From assembly GCA_016839805.1 (NCBI GenBank), contig JAEOTO010000032.1:138564-202563 (forward strand): a stretch of DNA of 64,000 nt, written 5' to 3'. The stretch is from Candidatus Hermodarchaeota archaeon (GTDB taxonomy: Archaea; Asgardarchaeota; Hermodarchaeia; Hermodarchaeales; Hermodarchaeaceae). Below the pieces are notes generated by a model. That model had not been told where the DNA came from and did no database searches. It was given only the letters and a program-made list of their open reading frames with translations. Within the stretch, counting starts at the first letter, position 1; each line of letters starts with the position of its first letter. Position numbers and translations under genes: made by a program. Positions 16,701 through 24,983 of the stretch are shown here, piece by piece.

Positions 16701-18296
16701 TCATTTCATTGTCAAATATGCACTCAGTTGTTTTAGAGATTGGTTAGAGAAGTCTGTGTGGAAAATCTTACACTCCTTTTCTAATTTATTAAAGAGCCGT
16801 CTACAGTATCGAGAAAATGATTTCCAATAATCTGTTAAGGCAAATATCGCGAAAATATTTGTGTATTGAGAATTCCTCAACAAATATTCCCTTAATTGTT
16901 CAAGAAGCTTAGATTGGTTTTCTATTAATACTGACCCAGGAATTTCATTCTGTGCAATCGGGTATACATTCGTAATTTCGAGGGGAATAAGCCCAAAATA
17001 AGGAGAGAGAAAAAGAACATCAAAAAGGATTGAATTACTGACCTTTGTTTTTGAGTATTGGTTCTTGAACCGTTCAAATTCTATTGCTTTATGGTACGGT
17101 CTCTTTTTAGGAGCAGAGATTATTATGAGATTTTCCAGCTTTCTAGGAGGCGAGTATATCGTCATTCGAGTTTGATGTCGGATTATTTCAGGTTGAAAAA
17201 CCGACCATTGACTCGTTATAAAGAGTGCACGTTTTTTTGTAACCGGTGAGTACTTCTCAAAAAAATTTTGATGCGATACTAATTTTTTCATCGCATCAAC
17301 TAGCGCAGGATGGCTACTAAGTCGACTTTCAACTAACCTCCAAAGACGCCCTTCACGGATAGCCTGTTTTATCCTCCTGATTTCATTTTGACAGATTCGC
17401 AGATTATGCTCAGCTAAGAGCTGGATACGATCTCTTTTGTCTAAATGTTTAATTTCTGATATCGAAAATCTGCTACAGGTAGGACAAGTACAAAAGTCAT
17501 CATGGATTTCTTGAAGCTTGTAAGTACCTTCTGATGTAAGAATACGATCATGTTTTGCAAACAGCGCATAAGCTGCTGAATCAAAAAGATCACAGCCCAT
17601 TGCCACGATAAGAGGAAAAATGAGGGGATGACCTGCTCCGAAAAGATGAACGGGTTTATCAACGGGAATATTGGTCTTGGCTGCCATTACGAGATCAACG
17701 AGGGCATCAAACTGATATTGTTCCATTAATTGTGTTGGACTACCAATTGCAATAATTGGAAAATCGAGTTTTACAATTTCCTGGGCGGATTTTACTACAA
17801 GATTGGGAAATGTCCCCCCTTGGATTGGACCAACCCAAAGAATATCAGGATTTGTCCGTTGTGATATTGATTCTCTTGCGCGACGTAAGGTTTCTTCTAC
17901 AGTCTCCATTGCATCTTGATAATTAGCTTGACCACCAGTAGGAATGTCTAAAATTACTGCAATATCAGATTTGATTTCTTCTTGGAGATTAATGATTTGT
18001 TTTGGTGTTATTTCTACGTCGCCATATATTAGTAACTGATAGGCTCCTGAATCAGTCATTATAATACCAGGATAGTCCAAAATGTCATGGATTGAACCCT
18101 GTTTACCAGTCTTAGAAAGTAAGTAAGCATTCGTAATAATTATCTTACAGCCGAATTCATCATACATTCTTCTTGGTGGAATCAGGACCCGTGTTGGGTG
18201 TACCACAGGTATGAAGGTAGGTGTTTCAACTATTCCAGTCTTGGTTCGGAATCGCGCGATTCTTGCCAGTAAATCCTTATGAATAATCTCAATCAT
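16701..18296 (-). CDS. tgtA: Archaeosine tRNA-guanine transglycosylase (arcTGT)
   Basis: 531 residues. It exchanges guanine 15 in the tRNA D loop for preQ0, the first step of archaeosine formation. The TGT barrel shows MTDSGAYQLLIYGDVEI (nucleophile region), ILDIPTGG, VGPIQGGTFPNLVVKSAQEI and FGAGHPLIFPLIVAMGCDLFDSAAYALFAKHDRILT. The zinc site is CTCPTC (near 288-293) plus the later His/Cys (LAEHNLRICQNEI). The remaining 180 residues resemble the arcTGT C1/C2-like module but I see no clear PUA domain, so RNA recognition may differ or PUA may be separate. It is co-directional with, and 16 nt downstream of, the Sm-like gene. Confidence 0.92.
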   Translation of the reverse strand: MIEIIHKDLLARIARFRTKTGIVETPTFIPVVHPTRVLIPPRRMYDEFGCKIIITNAYLLSKTGKQGSIHDILDYPGIIMTDSGAYQLLIYGDVEITPKQIINLQEEIKSDIAVILDIPTGGQANYQDAMETVEETLRRARESISQRTNPDILWVGPIQGGTFPNLVVKSAQEIVKLDFPIIAIGSPTQLMEQYQFDALVDLVMAAKTNIPVDKPVHLFGAGHPLIFPLIVAMGCDLFDSAAYALFAKHDRILTSEGTYKLQEIHDDFCTCPTCSRFSISEIKHLDKRDRIQLLAEHNLRICQNEIRRIKQAIREGRLWRLVESRLSSHPALVDAMKKLVSHQNFFEKYSPVTKKRALFITSQWSVFQPEIIRHQTRMTIYSPPRKLENLIIISAPKKRPYHKAIEFERFKNQYSKTKVSNSILFDVLFLSPYFGLIPLEITNVYPIAQNEIPGSVLIENQSKLLEQLREYLLRNSQYTNIFAIFALTDYWKSFSRYCRRLFNKLEKECKIFHTDFSNQSLKQLSAYLTMK

Positions 18297-18311
18297 TGCA
18301 AACGCAGTCTC

Positions 18312-18761
18312 TTATGTTGAACCCTCCTCAGTCTTTGACTGTTGTTCTTCTACAAACCGCGTGTAAATTTTTCTAATTCGGTCTGCGAGCGGGCCTGTTC
18401 CTTCAACTCCATGTTCAGTAACCCTTACTTTATTTAACACGACAATAACCCGTGCATCATCAAGAAATCTAACCTCTCCGGGGGGAAAGAGGGTTTCTAA
18501 TTGCTCAGCCAACCCTTTCAAATCAAAAGGATCCTCAGTTTTTACTAGTTCTAGAATTGTATGACCAGTGACTACAATCCTGTGGTATAATTCCCCTTTT
18601 GCATCTCGGGCCTCGCTTAATACAACACTTAAGGTGTTTGGATCATAACCTCGCATCTTCCCTGTGAGTGTTTTTCCTGTGTTAGTGCTAACAGCCACAG
18701 TTGCCCCAATTAACGAGGCTAGCTCTTTGAAGAAGTGTCGAGCACCAGTGCTTTGCGCCAT
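18312..18761 (-). CDS. Sm-like RNA-binding protein with C-terminal extension (SmAP3-like)
   Basis: 149 residues. An N-terminal LSm fold (about 12-72) has Sm1 (LIGATVAVSTNTGKTLTGKMRGYDPNTLSVVLSEA) and a short Sm2 (RIVVTGHTILEL). A C-terminal alpha/beta domain of about 70 residues follows, as in archaeal SmAP3 proteins. Such proteins form rings that bind RNA. It is directly upstream of arcTGT (16 nt), consistent with an RNA-processing operon, and divergent from the Rpo8-like gene. Confidence 0.85.
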   Translation of the reverse strand: MAQSTGARHFFKELASLIGATVAVSTNTGKTLTGKMRGYDPNTLSVVLSEARDAKGELYHRIVVTGHTILELVKTEDPFDLKGLAEQLETLFPPGEVRFLDDARVIVVLNKVRVTEHGVEGTGPLADRIRKIYTRFVEEQQSKTEEGST

Positions 18762-18865
18762 ATCTGTTCCTCCAGAAATTTTGTTTAGTTTAGTGATTAT
18801 TCATCCGTTTTTATATGTTATTAAGCCACATTATGAGTATATTCGTATTTGAATCGGTGTGATAA

Positions 18866-19210
18866 TTGGTTTCAGGTAAGGGAATTGTAGAAAAACGGGA
18901 AACGCCACAAACTCAGATTTACCAGTATCTAATTAGCGTAGACAAACGAGTTCAGATTGAGTTTGAATTACCAGCTAGCATTGGATTACTTCAGGGAGGA
19001 GAGAAAGTAACAGTCTCAATTAGATCTAGTAAACCGAAACAAACGAAGGCCTTGCTTACCCTCCAAGGAGAGGTATACGAAATAGAAAAAACACGAACCA
19101 GCATAAGATACGTTATCTTTTTTTCTGGCTTGCAGGGAAGTATTACCGTGAAACGAAGCATTCCTGGAATGAAGCTGAAAAATCCTGTCTATCTTTTAAT
19201 TTCAAAATAA
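18866..19210 (+). CDS. RNA polymerase subunit Rpo8/Rpb8-like (RpoG)
   Basis: 114 residues. Small beta-rich protein whose C-terminal half (LTLQGEVYEIEKTRTSIRYV and FFSGLQGSITVKRSI) matches the Rpb8 pattern GxVYxIE...Y.SFGGLL, and the length fits the archaeal Rpo8 (RpoG). Rpo8 is present in eukaryotes and some archaea. Start is TTG at 18866, supported by GGTG at 18856-18859. The TFB gene downstream fits a transcription-related neighbourhood. The homology is weak by eye and should be treated as probable. Confidence 0.62.
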   Translation: MVSGKGIVEKRETPQTQIYQYLISVDKRVQIEFELPASIGLLQGGEKVTVSIRSSKPKQTKALLTLQGEVYEIEKTRTSIRYVIFFSGLQGSITVKRSIPGMKLKNPVYLLISK

Positions 19211-19314
19211 CATAATTTTAAAATTCAACAAACACATGCAATGTGGCTCTTCTTCATTCGATTAGTTTCAACGCTGGGTCTCTCTAATTCTAGAATCCGT
19301 CAAAAAGGATACTC

Positions 19315-19416
19315 ATGTCTGATTACCCGTATTATGACTACACTAAAACAGACACTGTTGTGGCGAAAGTCAGGTTAATAATTGTTGCACTTTGAGAACC
19401 AGAACCGCTCAAAGTG
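19315..19416 (+). promoter_or_regulatory. Possible leader ORF and hairpin upstream of TFB
   Basis: A 26-codon ORF (ATG 19315 to TGA 19393-19395) precedes TFB. Its stop lies inside a 9-bp inverted repeat, CACTTTGAG (19388-19396) and CTCAAAGTG (19408-19416), with an 11-nt loop. The second arm covers the GTG at 19414 that could otherwise start TFB, so ATG 19423 is the better start. The arrangement recalls attenuation or an operator; coding status of the small ORF is unproven. Confidence 0.35.
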
Positions 19417-19422
19417 ATAAAG

Positions 19423-20430
19423 ATGCAAAACTTCCAGTGTACTGAGTGCTCCGGACACACTATACTGACTAATGGTGAATATGTGTGCACAACTTGTGGT
19501 CTAGTTCTAGCACGTCAAGTGGTTGACTCGCAATATCAGATATACAAGGAAGATAGTAGTTCCTCTTCACATGCCAAGTCTTATGTTGCACTGGGTAAGC
19601 GATCGGTGATGGTTGGAGGGTTGGGGAGCTTCATCGATTATCAGGCTAGCCGATTTTTCTATGATAAAAGTGGTAGACCATTAGCACCCAGAACACAGCG
19701 ATTGTTTCGAAGGCTAAAATTTGACTACAATCTCCGTCTTCGGATTGCAAAACGAGAAACAACCTATCGTGCCTTGAAATCTCTGAGCAGAGTAGCAGAT
19801 CTACTTTCTTTGCCTGATAGCATCAAAGATCGCGCGGCCTATTACTATCAAAAAATGGATAAGAAGCTTGACAACAGCGATATTACTAGTCACCTTACTC
19901 TTATGGCGTATGGATTGATGTTGGCTGTTCGTGAGTCGAAAGAAAACGCACCTATTACTTTACAAGAAATTGCAGATGCCTTTCAGAAGCTCGGGCACAG
20001 AGTGACTAGTCGTTCGATTATCCGCCAGGCACTTTCAGTAAAAAAGACACTTCCACTTTCTCCCACCAAGAGAATGAGCGAAGACTACCTACAACGACTC
20101 GTATCTCAAACAATTACCCATCCTGCGATACGCCTGAGACTTCGACGTGCTGGACTCTCAATTCAGGAGTATCAGGCACGTCTAGTAAAGTATGCCAATC
20201 TGTTGTTCAGCAAAATCAGTGTTGCAGAGCGAGGAGGAAGAAACCCATTCATTTTTGCCGTTGCAGTTGTTTATAGCTCGGATCTCCTAATGGCTAAACT
20301 CGCTAGACGCCGACCAATACTCACTCAGCGGTTGATCTCAAAGGCAACAAACGCAGCAGAATATAGTGTACGAGACCATTATGCCAAGTTGCTGAAGAAA
20401 CACCTTCTGAAGATGCTACCCCAGCACTAG
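19423..20430 (+). CDS. tfb: Transcription initiation factor B (TFB)
   Basis: 335 residues from ATG 19423. The zinc ribbon has CTEC and CTTC pairs near the N-terminus, followed by a B-reader/linker containing SGRPLAPRTQRLFRRLKF and two cyclin folds (about 110-205 and 215-330). TFB bridges TBP-bound promoter DNA and RNA polymerase. The sequence is fairly divergent from canonical TFBs, so it may be one of several paralogues. GTG at 19414 is in frame but lies inside a 9-bp inverted repeat. The last 15 nt overlap the opposite-strand small membrane protein gene. Confidence 0.9.
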   Translation: MQNFQCTECSGHTILTNGEYVCTTCGLVLARQVVDSQYQIYKEDSSSSSHAKSYVALGKRSVMVGGLGSFIDYQASRFFYDKSGRPLAPRTQRLFRRLKFDYNLRLRIAKRETTYRALKSLSRVADLLSLPDSIKDRAAYYYQKMDKKLDNSDITSHLTLMAYGLMLAVRESKENAPITLQEIADAFQKLGHRVTSRSIIRQALSVKKTLPLSPTKRMSEDYLQRLVSQTITHPAIRLRLRRAGLSIQEYQARLVKYANLLFSKISVAERGGRNPFIFAVAVVYSSDLLMAKLARRRPILTQRLISKATNAAEYSVRDHYAKLLKKHLLKMLPQH

Positions 20431-20682
20431 TTGTATTAGGTGTAAAGTTATTACAACGATCACGAATAGAGAGAATAGAATGACTGTACGGAACACCGTA
20501 GGGCCCGCAGCCAACGAGAGGAATAGCACTACAGGAATTGAGGTGATAATTGTTCCAGAGATGATTACTAGACTGATAACATCATGACTGATGGATTGAA
20601 CAATGAGAAGAAGCATCCAAGAACATAATATGATTTTCAGAATTGGAAAAATAAGCATTAGACATCCCTTAGACTGCTTCAA
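20416..20682 (-). CDS. Small membrane protein
   Basis: 88 residues, almost entirely hydrophobic, with about three membrane helices (8-27, 33-52 and 62-86). I recognise no family. It overlaps the upstream 138-residue gene by 14 nt, so the two are probably translated together. Both are divergent from the Tad-like ATPase gene, and a membrane role in that pilus system is a reasonable guess but not shown. Confidence 0.55.
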   Translation of the reverse strand: MKQSKGCLMLIFPILKIILCSWMLLLIVQSISHDVISLVIISGTIITSIPVVLFLSLAAGPTVFRTVILFSLFVIVVITLHLIQLVLG

Positions 20683-21085
20683 AGGCTATTTGAATTAGTG
20701 TTTCATTAACAGCTATTATTAACCTGTTAACTCCTATTTCGGGAGAAGCGGTTAATAAGATTGGACACCGATAGGTTCGAGTGACGATATACCAAGAGTT
20801 CAGATATGTTTTGAAAATGAGCTGATTATTTTCACATTCAAGGGATACATTAGCAGGAACGATTATGCGTTTTGAAAATATAGTCTGACTCTGATCTGCT
20901 TGCAAAACTGATTCATCGACATCCTGAACAAATTGTTCAAACATGAGAGATTGTTCAGTTTCTGAAATGACCTGAGTTGTTGTTAAAAAAAGCGGAACTC
21001 CGATTGAAATAAGGAGTATGAGGTTTAATCCGATTAGCACAATTTTTTCTAGACTCTGATTCAATTCAGTCCCAATAGAATCCAA
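20669..21085 (-). CDS. Membrane-anchored, pilin-like (TadE-like?) protein
   Basis: 138 residues. A short hydrophilic N-terminus ending in SLEK is followed by a single hydrophobic helix (about 15-36), then an extracytoplasmic beta-rich domain with two Cys (ECENN, YRCPI). This is the layout of minor pseudopilins and TadE/F-like proteins. The neighbouring divergent tadA-tadB-tadC-like genes support that reading. No clear prepilin peptidase site could be identified, so the assignment rests on topology and context. Confidence 0.5.
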   Translation of the reverse strand: MDSIGTELNQSLEKIVLIGLNLILLISIGVPLFLTTTQVISETEQSLMFEQFVQDVDESVLQADQSQTIFSKRIIVPANVSLECENNQLIFKTYLNSWYIVTRTYRCPILLTASPEIGVNRLIIAVNETLIQIAFEAV

Positions 21086-21126
21086 ATTAAAAGAAATTTA
21101 AAGTCCTATTTTTACGAATTTCTTCC

Positions 21127-21134
21127 TTTAAATA
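21127..21134 (+). promoter_or_regulatory. TATA box of the Tad-like pilus operon
   Basis: TTTAAATA lies 30-37 nt before the ATG at 21164, consistent with a nearly leaderless archaeal transcript. The divergent membrane-protein gene starts at 21085, so the roughly 78-nt gap serves both directions. Confidence 0.5.
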
Positions 21135-21163
21135 CGAAAATTCGAACTATCAAAACGGTAAAC

Positions 21164-23221
21164 ATGGTTTGTCCATTTCACCTCTCAAAAGAAGGACCTG
21201 ACACGGAGTCTCTAATATTTTGTTGTGACCTGTGTTCTTATGAAGGAAAATCAAAAGGCGATATTGCCTCTAGTCCATTTTGTCGGTACCAATTTTTACA
21301 GGTGTTACCTTTCATTGAGAAAAATTACCCATGCCGGTTTAATGCAGATAAAATGATCGTAACCGTTCCAATTTCTTCAATGAAAGTACTCAAAGAATTC
21401 GCTTCAATAATCAATGAATATGATAAACGTTTTCCGGAGATTTTCACACAGTATCCTGATATTAAACAGAAGCTGTTTTCAAATCCACTTGCAGAATACA
21501 AAAAACTAAAAACTTCTTACAGAGCGTCAAAAAAACGATTTGTTCGTGAATTTATTTCCGCCTTAGAGGAAACTGATTTATTAACACAGGCAAAAGCTCA
21601 ATTTGGAGATATTGTTTCACTCAATCAAAGTATCTTATTTGAGAATCTATTGCATATTACTAAAAAACAAATTGAATATATGGAACCAATTGATCCCGAA
21701 AACAAATCAAACTTAATTAACCACTATCATATTGGACCGTTTAATATTCAAGTGTTAGAATATCCTCGATTTCCAATCGAAAAGGTCTATAGAGTTGTTG
21801 TGGCCTTAGATCAAATCTTATCACCTCGTATACTTCAACATCTTTTTACTCAACATTGGCAAAGTTCTTCTATTGAAGTGAGATTACAGAGTTTGGAAGA
21901 GTTACTCAACAACAAGATATCTAATTACCAAAACTACCTGAACTCTCATTTTGAAGAACTGACTGAGTTGGAACAAAAGAATTTAGCAATTTATGCTACA
22001 GCACAGTCACTCAATATAACAAAAACTATGCCGCTTCTCCTTGATGATGATGTGCAGGAAATTTACTTAGATAAACCGGGTAGCGTCTATTATCTCGATC
22101 ATGCCAAATGGGGACGATGTAAAACCAACTTAGTACCCTCTAATTCAGAGTTATCACATATTATTACCCGTTTACGCCTTGAAAGTCGAAAACCCCTTGA
22201 TGAAAGAATGCCCTCCCTGAAAACAGAATTAAAGACCAACCTATTTCATGTCCGGGCCGCGATTGATATTCCTCCCCTTGCTTATGAAGGACCTCATTTG
22301 AATATTCGAAAGCTGCGGATGCGAATTCTTACACTCCCTGAACTAATCACCAATAGAACCATATCACTCTCGGCTGCCGCCTTTCTAATCTTATGTTTAA
22401 CTTTACGCACTAATATGACCATTTGTGGCGAGCCATCAACCGGAAAGACCACCCTTGCTAACGCCATCAATTTATTATCCCCACCAAGTTGGCGAAGGAT
22501 TGCTATTGAAGATGCTCTTGAGAGCGTAACAGTCGATGAATCTGGAAGGCACAAAGTCATCTTCAAGGTTGATCCTTTTGATTCTCTTGACAAAAGCCGT
22601 TCAACAAAATCTGATGAAATCATTCGGCTATTACATCGATCACCCGATTGGGTATTTTTAGGTGAATTACAAACGGCAGAACATAGTTCTGCAATGTTCC
22701 ACGCAATTAGCGCAGGTATCCGAGGGATTCAAACATGCCATGCCAATTCTAATACTGACCTTTTGTTACGTTGGCGTATTCATCATAATATTCCAGAAGT
22801 GTGTTTCCAAGGCCTAGGATTACTTATCCACATGACAAGAGAAGTATCCCAAGGACAAATTATTCGCCGAGTTGCCCAAATTAGCGAAGTTAAGTTCGAT
22901 TCAGATACTGCTTCGTTGATAACTTTATTCGAGTGGGACAAAACCTCTGGCCAACTCGTTCAAAAAATTGATGATTTGATTACGCCTTTAGTTTCACGGA
23001 CTTGTAAATTTCAATCAATATCAAAACAGGATATTAGAATTCGATTCGAAACTTACAAAAAAACGTTAGCCGAACTGGTTTCGAAGGGAGATTACAATCC
23101 ATTAGTAATAGTGTCCGCGTTTGACAAAATACATGGCATTTTACTGACCAACTGGAATAGTACACCTAGTATTCCAGGAAAAAACCAACATTGTAGAGAA
23201 GAGGGAAATGGATTTCATTAA
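21164..23221 (+). CDS. Type II/IV secretion ATPase, TadA/ArlI-like
   Basis: 685 residues. The motor that powers pilus or archaellum assembly. The N-terminus has a Cys/His cluster (CPFH at 3-6, CCDLC at 19-23, Cys38) that may bind zinc. A middle helical region leads to the GspE/TadA core with Walker A GEPSTGKTT (about 425-433), an Asp/Glu-box IAIEDALE, Walker B-like WVFLGELQTAE and the His-box THAN-type CHANS. It overlaps the next gene by 14 nt, and three downstream genes complete a Tad-like set. Assignment to Tad rather than archaellum rests on the split membrane platform and the Flp-like pilin. Confidence 0.85.
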   Translation: MVCPFHLSKEGPDTESLIFCCDLCSYEGKSKGDIASSPFCRYQFLQVLPFIEKNYPCRFNADKMIVTVPISSMKVLKEFASIINEYDKRFPEIFTQYPDIKQKLFSNPLAEYKKLKTSYRASKKRFVREFISALEETDLLTQAKAQFGDIVSLNQSILFENLLHITKKQIEYMEPIDPENKSNLINHYHIGPFNIQVLEYPRFPIEKVYRVVVALDQILSPRILQHLFTQHWQSSSIEVRLQSLEELLNNKISNYQNYLNSHFEELTELEQKNLAIYATAQSLNITKTMPLLLDDDVQEIYLDKPGSVYYLDHAKWGRCKTNLVPSNSELSHIITRLRLESRKPLDERMPSLKTELKTNLFHVRAAIDIPPLAYEGPHLNIRKLRMRILTLPELITNRTISLSAAAFLILCLTLRTNMTICGEPSTGKTTLANAINLLSPPSWRRIAIEDALESVTVDESGRHKVIFKVDPFDSLDKSRSTKSDEIIRLLHRSPDWVFLGELQTAEHSSAMFHAISAGIRGIQTCHANSNTDLLLRWRIHHNIPEVCFQGLGLLIHMTREVSQGQIIRRVAQISEVKFDSDTASLITLFEWDKTSGQLVQKIDDLITPLVSRTCKFQSISKQDIRIRFETYKKTLAELVSKGDYNPLVIVSAFDKIHGILLTNWNSTPSIPGKNQHCREEGNGFH

Positions 23222-24041
23222 ATTTCTCGGTAAACTTGGAAATCGTGTCCCCGGAGTAGATCGAATTGGTAAACGACTCGTTTCCCTCGAAATTATTGAA
23301 GCAGTAGAATTTCTCTACCAGCATAACCTGAACCCTGTTGATGTCTCAGGTGGTGTGATGGTAATAGGAATTTCAGTCTTCTTGGCAACTACCTTTATCC
23401 TAAATACTCTGATGCCTCCATTAAGTGCTTTTATCCTTAGTATAACAATTGCGATAATGAGTTGTTTAATAATTTTCAACAATATTGTAGCGAAATATTC
23501 CAATCGACTGGTACAGATTGAAAGAGTCACACCATATGTTCTTGAGGAATTAGCAACAATCTATCTGACAACTGGTTCAGTGTTTGAAGCGATTCAGTAC
23601 ATTTCAAAAGGAGAGTTTGGCAGTATCTCCGATTCGTTTTCAACAATGATACTTCCGTTAAACCAGGGCGTCCCACCAGAACACCTATTGATGGCTTTTG
23701 CCATTTCACAACCATCGATAACTCTGCGTAGAGGATTACTTGCGTTCATTCAGTTTGTTGAGTCTTCAAATAACAGTTTAGATGCCGTTATTTCCGATGC
23801 TCATGAAAACCTCCAACGAAGATTTGAACGGCTAACATTACAATGGGACAGCCGGATGATGGTATATGCAGGTATGCTAGTATTCTTACCGATTATTTTC
23901 ATTTTGGGCGTAGCTGTCCGTGGTATGGCGTATAATCCTTTCATACTACTCCTTCCTGTCCTTCAATTTGGTCTCTCTAAAATTCTACTTAAGACGCTAT
24001 TACCAAACGAACTTATTTTATTAGGAGAACAGACAAAATGA
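23208..24041 (+). CDS. Pilus platform membrane protein, TadB-like
   Basis: 277 residues. Type II secretion F-domain protein: two helices near 45-90, a cytoplasmic helical domain (LEELATIYLTTGSVFEAIQYIS; SFSTMILPLNQGVPPEHLLMAF) and a C-terminal pair of helices (about 222-262). In Tad systems TadB and TadC together replace the single GspF/ArlJ platform, which matches the two adjacent genes here. It overlaps tadA-like (14 nt) and tadC-like (4 nt) genes, implying coupled translation. Confidence 0.8.
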   Translation: MDFIKFLGKLGNRVPGVDRIGKRLVSLEIIEAVEFLYQHNLNPVDVSGGVMVIGISVFLATTFILNTLMPPLSAFILSITIAIMSCLIIFNNIVAKYSNRLVQIERVTPYVLEELATIYLTTGSVFEAIQYISKGEFGSISDSFSTMILPLNQGVPPEHLLMAFAISQPSITLRRGLLAFIQFVESSNNSLDAVISDAHENLQRRFERLTLQWDSRMMVYAGMLVFLPIIFILGVAVRGMAYNPFILLLPVLQFGLSKILLKTLLPNELILLGEQTK

Positions 24042-24697
24042 CACAAGATACTGAATTTGATCAATTCATCGATTTCATTGCACATTTCTCCTCTGAATTA
24101 GCTTCTGGAACTAGCCCAGAATATGCGTTGGTTCGAACTTCTAATTACTTTGGCAAACAGACTCCCAGAGAAATTTTGAGCGCGTTGTGCGATATTGTAG
24201 AGGGGAGAAAATCATTCTATGATTCGTGGGCTGATTTGATTAGTGTATATAGTGGAAATGCCTACGCACGATTGTTAGAATTGCTAGGAAGGTTCCTCGA
24301 AAAAGGATCAAAAGTTGGAGGTGAACGAATGCTTCAGGTCCTGAAACAAGTAAGAAAGAATAGTACGATGACAAAAAACAGAGAAAACCTGATTAAAAGC
24401 CAAAAAGTAAAGGTTATGGCGCTTTCTCTTGTATCTTCGATAGTAATCGGAATGATTGCAGCTCTTGCTCCCATACTAACATTTGCATTCTATGAGGACC
24501 TTTTTTCTAGCTCAGTTTTAGTGTATCCAACTACGATTGCGATTCAAATTTTTCTTGCATCATTATTGACAGTTATTGTTACTGGGTACAGACTTAATCA
24601 GACTGTTGGAGGATCGCTGCGTATTGTTTTACTCTGTTTAGCATCATTTGGCTGCACATACGTTCTAGTAGCTCATCTTCTTATGAATCTCATATAA
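24038..24697 (+). CDS. Pilus platform membrane protein, TadC-like
   Basis: 219 residues. One T2SS-F domain (FIAHFSSELASGTSPEYALVRT...AYARLLELLGRFLEKGSKVGGERM) followed by three C-terminal membrane helices (about 128-152, 160-185, 193-215). It starts with an ATGA overlap with the preceding platform gene. Partner of the TadB-like protein in the inner-membrane platform for pilin insertion. Confidence 0.78.
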   Translation: MTQDTEFDQFIDFIAHFSSELASGTSPEYALVRTSNYFGKQTPREILSALCDIVEGRKSFYDSWADLISVYSGNAYARLLELLGRFLEKGSKVGGERMLQVLKQVRKNSTMTKNRENLIKSQKVKVMALSLVSSIVIGMIAALAPILTFAFYEDLFSSSVLVYPTTIAIQIFLASLLTVIVTGYRLNQTVGGSLRIVLLCLASFGCTYVLVAHLLMNLI

Positions 24698-24732
24698 TTG
24701 TGGGGCTTAAATAAGCAAACATAAACTGCTTA

Positions 24733-24960
24733 ATGAGAAATAAGATGAGAATTTTTAAGGTCTTAGTAGATTTCCTTCGAAACCGACGAGGATCTCCACT
24801 AGTTGAAGAAGGATTACTCTTAGGACTCGCAATTCTGACCATCACGATTTTGATTACAGTAATCCTTGATGTTATGGGTTGGTCACAAGGTCTCTTCCAG
24901 TCGATTCTAATCCAGCTTGATCAAGTAAGACAAGCATTCCTTGGTTGGATTGGAGGGTAG
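24733..24960 (+). CDS. Flp-type / class III-like small pilin
   Basis: 75 residues. A basic N-terminus ends in RRGS, then the hydrophobic segment PLVEEGLLLGLAILTITILITVIL. A Gly with Glu about five to six residues further, followed by one hydrophobic helix, is the pattern of Flp/class III prepilins, which are cut after the Gly and assembled through the helix. It sits 36 nt after the TadC-like gene, where a major pilin is expected. ATG 24733 and ATG 24745 are both possible starts. The cleavage peptidase is not in the window. Confidence 0.7.
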   Translation: MRNKMRIFKVLVDFLRNRRGSPLVEEGLLLGLAILTITILITVILDVMGWSQGLFQSILIQLDQVRQAFLGWIGG

Positions 24961-24983
24961 TGAACTTCGGAGATTGTAAGAAT

